DNA of 7,925 bases from Patescibacteria group bacterium (GTDB taxonomy: Bacteria; Patescibacteriota; Dojkabacteria; SC72): positions 1 through 7,925 of the forward strand of contig DOZG01000098.1 in the NCBI GenBank assembly GCA_003518125.1, given 5' to 3'. The notes beneath the pieces are model-generated. The model was given only the letters and a program-made list of their open reading frames with translations, did no database searches and was not told the DNA's origin. Shown one piece after another: positions 5,099 through 7,925 of this stretch. The position numbers were made by a program, and so were the translations under genes. The stretch's first letter is position 1; each line of letters begins with the position of its first letter.

Positions 5099-6223
5099 AT
5101 GCAATTCTCTTGTAATCAGGATACCTTTTCAAAATACTTAAACATTGTAAGTAGGGTAGTAAGTAGTAAACCAGGTTTACCCATCCTGAACAATGTTAAA
5201 TTTGATACCTCTAAAGGTAAGTTGCTTATGACAGCTACTGATTTAGAGATAGGAATTACTACTTGGATTGGTGCTGATATTAAATCTGAAGGTAGTATTA
5301 CAGTACCGGCTAAACAGTTAGCAGAGTTTATTAATTCGATTCCAAATGAGAAGGTAGATATTAAATTAGATGGTCAGAGTTTTGCTGTAAAAACTACTAA
5401 TAATTCTGCGCAGTTTCATACCATACCTGTAGAGGATTACCCAGAGATTGCTAAGGTTAATAAAGAGAAACCATTACTAAAGATTAATAATGAAGATCTT
5501 GTTAAAGCTATCAATAGGGTGGCTTTTGCTGCAGCAACGGATGATATAAAACCAGTACTTGCTGGGATATTAGTAGAGATTGAGGGATCAAAAATCAATT
5601 TTGTAGGTACTGATGGGTTAAGGCTTTCAAGGCAGAGTATTGAGCTAGAAGTTAATAGTGAGAGTAATAAATCTTTACTAATACCTGTAAAAGCTATGCA
5701 GGAGCTTTCATTTATTATTTCTGAAATTATAGAAGGAGATGATAAGATAGATGTTTATATAATTGAGAATAGAAATCAAATTCTTTTCAGAGTAGGTAAT
5801 GTAGATTTAGTATCCAGACTTATAGATGGTGATTTTCCTGAATATAGACAGATAATTCCAACAGGTTTTAAGACTCAATGTATATTAAATAGGTCTGAGT
5901 TTCTTGATTCACTAAAGGTTACCAATATTATCGCGAGGACTGTACTAGGTAATAAATTAATATTGGATATTAACAGTAAAGAGAATAGTATGACTATGTC
6001 AGCTTCACAGTCTGATGTTGGGAGTAATAGGAGTGTATTTAAGGGAGAAATATCAGGAGATGATGTTAAGATTGCTTTTAGCTCAAGACTTCTATCTGAT
6101 GTATTAAGTCATCTTGATCAAGAGGATATTATTTTTGAGTGTTCGGAGTCTGTAAAACCTGGTGTATTTAGAGTAAAAGACGATGAGAGTTTTATACACT
6201 TAGTTATGCCTATGATGCTCTAA
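5099..6223 (+). CDS. dnaN: DNA polymerase III beta sliding clamp
   Basis: The 374-residue protein is the ring-shaped processivity clamp that tethers DNA polymerase III to DNA and recruits partner proteins. It shows the three repeated clamp domains at full length. The N-terminal MQFSCNQDTFSKYLNIVSRVVS leads to LPILNNVKF. The middle carries VAFAAATDDIKPVLAGILVEIEG and FVGTDGLRLS, and the third domain ends FRVKDDESFIHLVMPMML, the family C-terminus near the partner-binding pocket. The start at 5099 is chosen because the distance from this Met to LPIL (26 residues) equals that in the E. coli clamp. An in-frame ATG at 5087 would add MIIN. Neither has a Shine-Dalgarno. The gene ends in a 4-base tail-to-tail overlap with the regulator on the other strand. 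Confidence 0.96.
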   Translation: MQFSCNQDTFSKYLNIVSRVVSSKPGLPILNNVKFDTSKGKLLMTATDLEIGITTWIGADIKSEGSITVPAKQLAEFINSIPNEKVDIKLDGQSFAVKTTNNSAQFHTIPVEDYPEIAKVNKEKPLLKINNEDLVKAINRVAFAAATDDIKPVLAGILVEIEGSKINFVGTDGLRLSRQSIELEVNSESNKSLLIPVKAMQELSFIISEIIEGDDKIDVYIIENRNQILFRVGNVDLVSRLIDGDFPEYRQIIPTGFKTQCILNRSEFLDSLKVTNIIARTVLGNKLILDINSKENSMTMSASQSDVGSNRSVFKGEISGDDVKIAFSSRLLSDVLSHLDQEDIIFECSESVKPGVFRVKDDESFIHLVMPMML

Positions 6224-6888
6224 GATTTATAATTAGTTACTTGATACCCTTTTCCATGTACTGTTTTTATTAGATTTTTCTTATCAAGCTTCTCCCGTAT
6301 TCTTTTTATATGTACATCTACAGTATTTGAACCAAGATACTCTCTGTAATCCCATACATGATCATGCAACTCACAACGACTTACCGTCCTATTACTGTTT
6401 TTTACTAAGTATTCTAGTAATTCATACTCTTTTCTTCTAAGCTTTATATCCTTCTTATCACTACTCGCCATTAAATTATCCTTATCTAATGTATATCCTC
6501 CAATGTATAGTTTCTCATCTATATATGATTTAGGACGTCTTTGTAAAGAATTGATTCTAGCTATTAATTCTTGTATTGGGAAAGGGTATGATACAACATC
6601 ATCTCCACCATTTTTAAGAAAACGAACTTTGTCTTTCCACCCACCATGACTACATATACCCAAGACCTTAATATCTTTATTCAAATCCTTAATCTTTTTA
6701 ACAATATCAATTGTTACATTGTCAGGTAGGTTAGTATTAAGCACAACAACTTCAAAAAGTTCTTTCTTTACAAAAACATCATTAGTAAATTTACTACTAT
6801 CTAGGGTAATATTAAAACCTTGTGCAGTAAGAGATCTTTTTATCAATTGGGATATTGTTTTACTTTCCTCTATAATTAGGACATTCAT
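6220..6888 (-). CDS. OmpR/PhoB-type response regulator with degenerate receiver domain
   Basis: The 222-residue protein has a receiver-like domain (about 1–117) and an OmpR-type winged helix (about 124–220). The winged helix keeps the family pattern: LRRKEYELLEYLVKN, VSRCELHDHVW, NTVDVHIKRIREKL and the wing TVHGKGYQV. In the receiver the acidic pair is present (E7, E8 in VLIIEES), but the phosphoacceptor position in VVVLNTNLPD is Asn51 instead of Asp. The switch Lys before PF is Tyr101 (SYPFPIQELIARI). Classical phosphorylation is therefore unlikely, and the protein probably regulates transcription as an atypical receiver. No histidine kinase is beside it. The ATG at 6888 aligns with the family start; a TTG-initiated frame from 6945 would add 19 atypical residues and lie across the putative promoter. 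It overlaps dnaN by 4 bases and faces replication. Confidence 0.9.
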   Translation of the reverse strand: MNVLIIEESKTISQLIKRSLTAQGFNITLDSSKFTNDVFVKKELFEVVVLNTNLPDNVTIDIVKKIKDLNKDIKVLGICSHGGWKDKVRFLKNGGDDVVSYPFPIQELIARINSLQRRPKSYIDEKLYIGGYTLDKDNLMASSDKKDIKLRRKEYELLEYLVKNSNRTVSRCELHDHVWDYREYLGSNTVDVHIKRIREKLDKKNLIKTVHGKGYQVTNYKS

Positions 6889-6897
6889 ATATGTATA

Positions 6898-6916
6898 TGT
6901 AATTAATTTAATTACA
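6898..6916. promoter_or_regulatory. Perfect 19-base palindrome, candidate operator of the regulator gene
   Basis: TGTAATTAA–T–TTAATTACA is a perfect inverted repeat with 9-base arms and a single central base. It lies 9 bases upstream of the regulator's ATG, in the divergent gap, at or next to the predicted start of transcription of that gene. A dimeric DNA-binding protein, plausibly the adjacent winged-helix regulator itself, could bind here and control its own gene and the divergent one. Symmetry is seen directly; the binder is inferred. Confidence 0.55.
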
Positions 6917-6917
6917 G

Positions 6918-6956
6918 AGAATAGGGGATTGGAGTGATAACTCAAAACCCTATATT
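6918..6956. promoter_or_regulatory. Possible overlapping divergent promoters
   Basis: On the minus strand TTGAGT (6945–6940), 16 bases, TATTCT (6923–6918) could serve the regulator, starting near 6911 inside the palindrome. On the plus strand TTGGAG (6929–6934), 16 bases, TATATT (6951–6956) could serve the gene at 6966, which would leave almost no leader. Both are modest matches, three to four of six per box. Confidence 0.3.
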
Positions 6957-6965
6957 AAGAAAATT

Positions 6966-7334
6966 ATGAAATTCCTTTTAGGACAAGGGTTTTTAGTAAT
7001 TATGTCTGTAATAATTTTGTATTACTTATTTAACACCACAGAATTTCTCCCATATCTATCAGAAGGGGAGATTAATTGGCAAAACATTGTTGTATTAATT
7101 TTCTTTATAGCAACTATTTTAGTAAATATGACCTCGATGCTTTATATTTTAATCAATAAGATATTTTTAAGGAGGGAGATCGATAGAAAATTGATATATT
7201 CCTCACTTAAGATAGGGGGGATTCTCTTTTTGGGAATTCTCATAATTGTGATATTAAATTTTCTACATATCTTGAATATCTATTACGGTTTCGGGGCTCT
7301 TACTCTTGTTATCCTTCTTCTTCTTGTTATATGA
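6966..7334 (+). CDS. Small four-span membrane protein of unknown function
   Basis: I do not recognise a family for this 122-residue, highly hydrophobic protein. Four membrane segments are visible near residues 4–22, 41–66, 80–102 and 106–121, arranged as two hairpins. A short polar loop (TTEFLPYLSEGEINWQN) follows the first span and a basic loop (NKIFLRREIDRK, 64–75) follows the second. By the positive-inside rule the basic loop would face the cytoplasm. No enzyme motif or cysteine pair is seen. It is transcribed away from the degenerate response regulator, with a 77-base shared gap. It is followed after only 6 bases by another membrane protein, so the two are probably one operon. The gene ends in TGA, consistent with the standard code. 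The start at 6966 has no Shine-Dalgarno. Confidence 0.75.
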   Translation: MKFLLGQGFLVIMSVIILYYLFNTTEFLPYLSEGEINWQNIVVLIFFIATILVNMTSMLYILINKIFLRREIDRKLIYSSLKIGGILFLGILIIVILNFLHILNIYYGFGALTLVILLLLVI

Positions 7335-7340
7335 TTAACT

Positions 7341-7925
7341 ATGTCGAATAAAGAGAAAGTAAACAAATTGGATACAGAATTAAAGAATCTTTCAAAGTTG
7401 ATATCTGGAGAGATGGCTTTAAAGAAGAGGGAAGAGAAGCTAAAGAAACTTAAAGAGAAGGCTATTAAATCTCAGAAAAGCGAAAAACGGAGAAAGGTTG
7501 TAGAAAGAGAGGTTGAATTAGAAGAGGACAGTTCTCAACCTAAAAAGGTTATTCAAAATATTAAACTTTTTGAATGGGAAGCACCTGATAGGTATGAGTT
7601 TAAGTTTGAGAGTAAGAGTTTTATCATTATCGTTGCAATATCATTAGTTCTAATTCTTTTCTTAGCCATATTGGGTAAATATTACTTAATGGCTGCTTTA
7701 ATATCTCTTCTTTTCTTTATCTATGTCCTTGGTACTACCAAACCTATGATGGTTAAACACAAGATTACAGCAAGGGGTATAGATTTTAGTAATAAGTTGT
7801 ATGAGTGGTTGGTGTTTGATAAATTCTATTTTACTAAAAGAAAGAGTCAGAATTTTTTAATAATAGGGACTAAACTAAGGTTTCCTAGTACATTAATACT
7901 CCTTTTGAATAAGAAGGATAGGGTA
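7341..7925 (+). CDS. Coiled-coil and two-span membrane protein, partial (runs off right edge)
   Basis: The open frame from the ATG at 7341 continues to the window end with no stop, giving 195 residues. Residues 1–68 are highly charged and helical (lysine/glutamate-rich, KKREEKLKKLKEKA), a likely cytoplasmic coiled coil. EWEAPDRYEF (78–87) follows, then two membrane spans near 93–111 and 114–131 joined by a very short turn. The remainder (VKHKITARGIDFSNKLYEWLVFDKFYF) has the feel of a PH-like or DUF5673-type domain, in which a short sequence after the hairpin packs as beta strands. Proteins with an EWEAP-type motif before a membrane hairpin are, as I recall, common in Patescibacteria, with no known function. 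It starts 6 bases after the preceding membrane protein gene, so it is probably co-transcribed. Confidence 0.75.
   Translation, partial: MSNKEKVNKLDTELKNLSKLISGEMALKKREEKLKKLKEKAIKSQKSEKRRKVVEREVELEEDSSQPKKVIQNIKLFEWEAPDRYEFKFESKSFIIIVAISLVLILFLAILGKYYLMAALISLLFFIYVLGTTKPMMVKHKITARGIDFSNKLYEWLVFDKFYFTKRKSQNFLIIGTKLRFPSTLILLLNKKDRV

Noticed and set aside
6889..6945. 19-residue N-terminal extension of the response regulator
   Set aside because: It needs a TTG start and crosses the palindrome and putative promoter, and receivers normally begin a few residues before the first strand, as the ATG at 6888 gives.
7332..7334. TGA read as glycine, as in some CPR lineages
   Set aside because: This TGA ends a frame just before a sensible new start, and the conserved genes here show no internal TGA.

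Overview
This is an AT-rich window carrying the chromosomal replication origin neighbourhood of a bacterium. It probably belongs to the Candidate Phyla Radiation (Patescibacteria). The basis is the very low GC, the compact jag–yidC–yidD–rnpA–rpmH | dnaA–dnaN order, a stripped-down Jag without its N-terminal domain, and two conserved-looking small membrane proteins of a kind common in those genomes. The Dojkabacteria/Katanobacteria/Microgenomates side is a guess. Genes end in TAA, TAG and TGA, so the standard bacterial code fits.

Left half (1–2835, minus strand): a leftward gene string starts at a good sigma70-like promoter (TTGCCA–17 nt–TATAAT, 2894–2866). It reads rpmH (L34, with a C-terminal tail), rnpA (RNase P protein), yidD (starting inside the end of rnpA), yidC (membrane insertase), jag/khpB (KH-R3H RNA-binding protein), and a multi-membrane-span protein cut by the left edge that resembles O-antigen ligase/polymerase proteins. 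A perfect TATAAT just upstream of yidC may be a second promoter.

Centre (2836–5098): the rpmH–dnaA gap holds back-to-back promoters. The dnaA promoter has a T6A6 tract and a DnaA-box-like site where the -35 should be, which suggests autoregulation. dnaA follows on the plus strand. The dnaA–dnaN gap (about 480 bases) is the probable oriC. It holds eight DnaA-box-like sites, each one base or less from consensus, and then a box / CCCC / TTATTATTATTA array that matches the box–GC–DnaA-trio unwinding element known from Bacillus subtilis. AT-rich DNA and dnaN come next. The plus strand is C-rich across this gap and turns G-rich inside dnaN.

Right half (5099–7925): dnaN overlaps tail-to-tail by 4 bases with a minus-strand OmpR-family regulator. 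The receiver of that regulator has lost the phosphoacceptor Asp (Asn) and the switch Lys (Tyr), while its winged-helix DNA-binding domain looks intact. A perfect 19-base palindrome lies just upstream of its start. Divergent from it are a four-span membrane protein of unknown function and a coiled-coil/two-span membrane protein that runs off the right edge.

No mobile element, CRISPR, tRNA or rRNA was seen. The points most worth following are the unwinding element and the phosphorylation-independent-looking regulator with its palindrome next to oriC.
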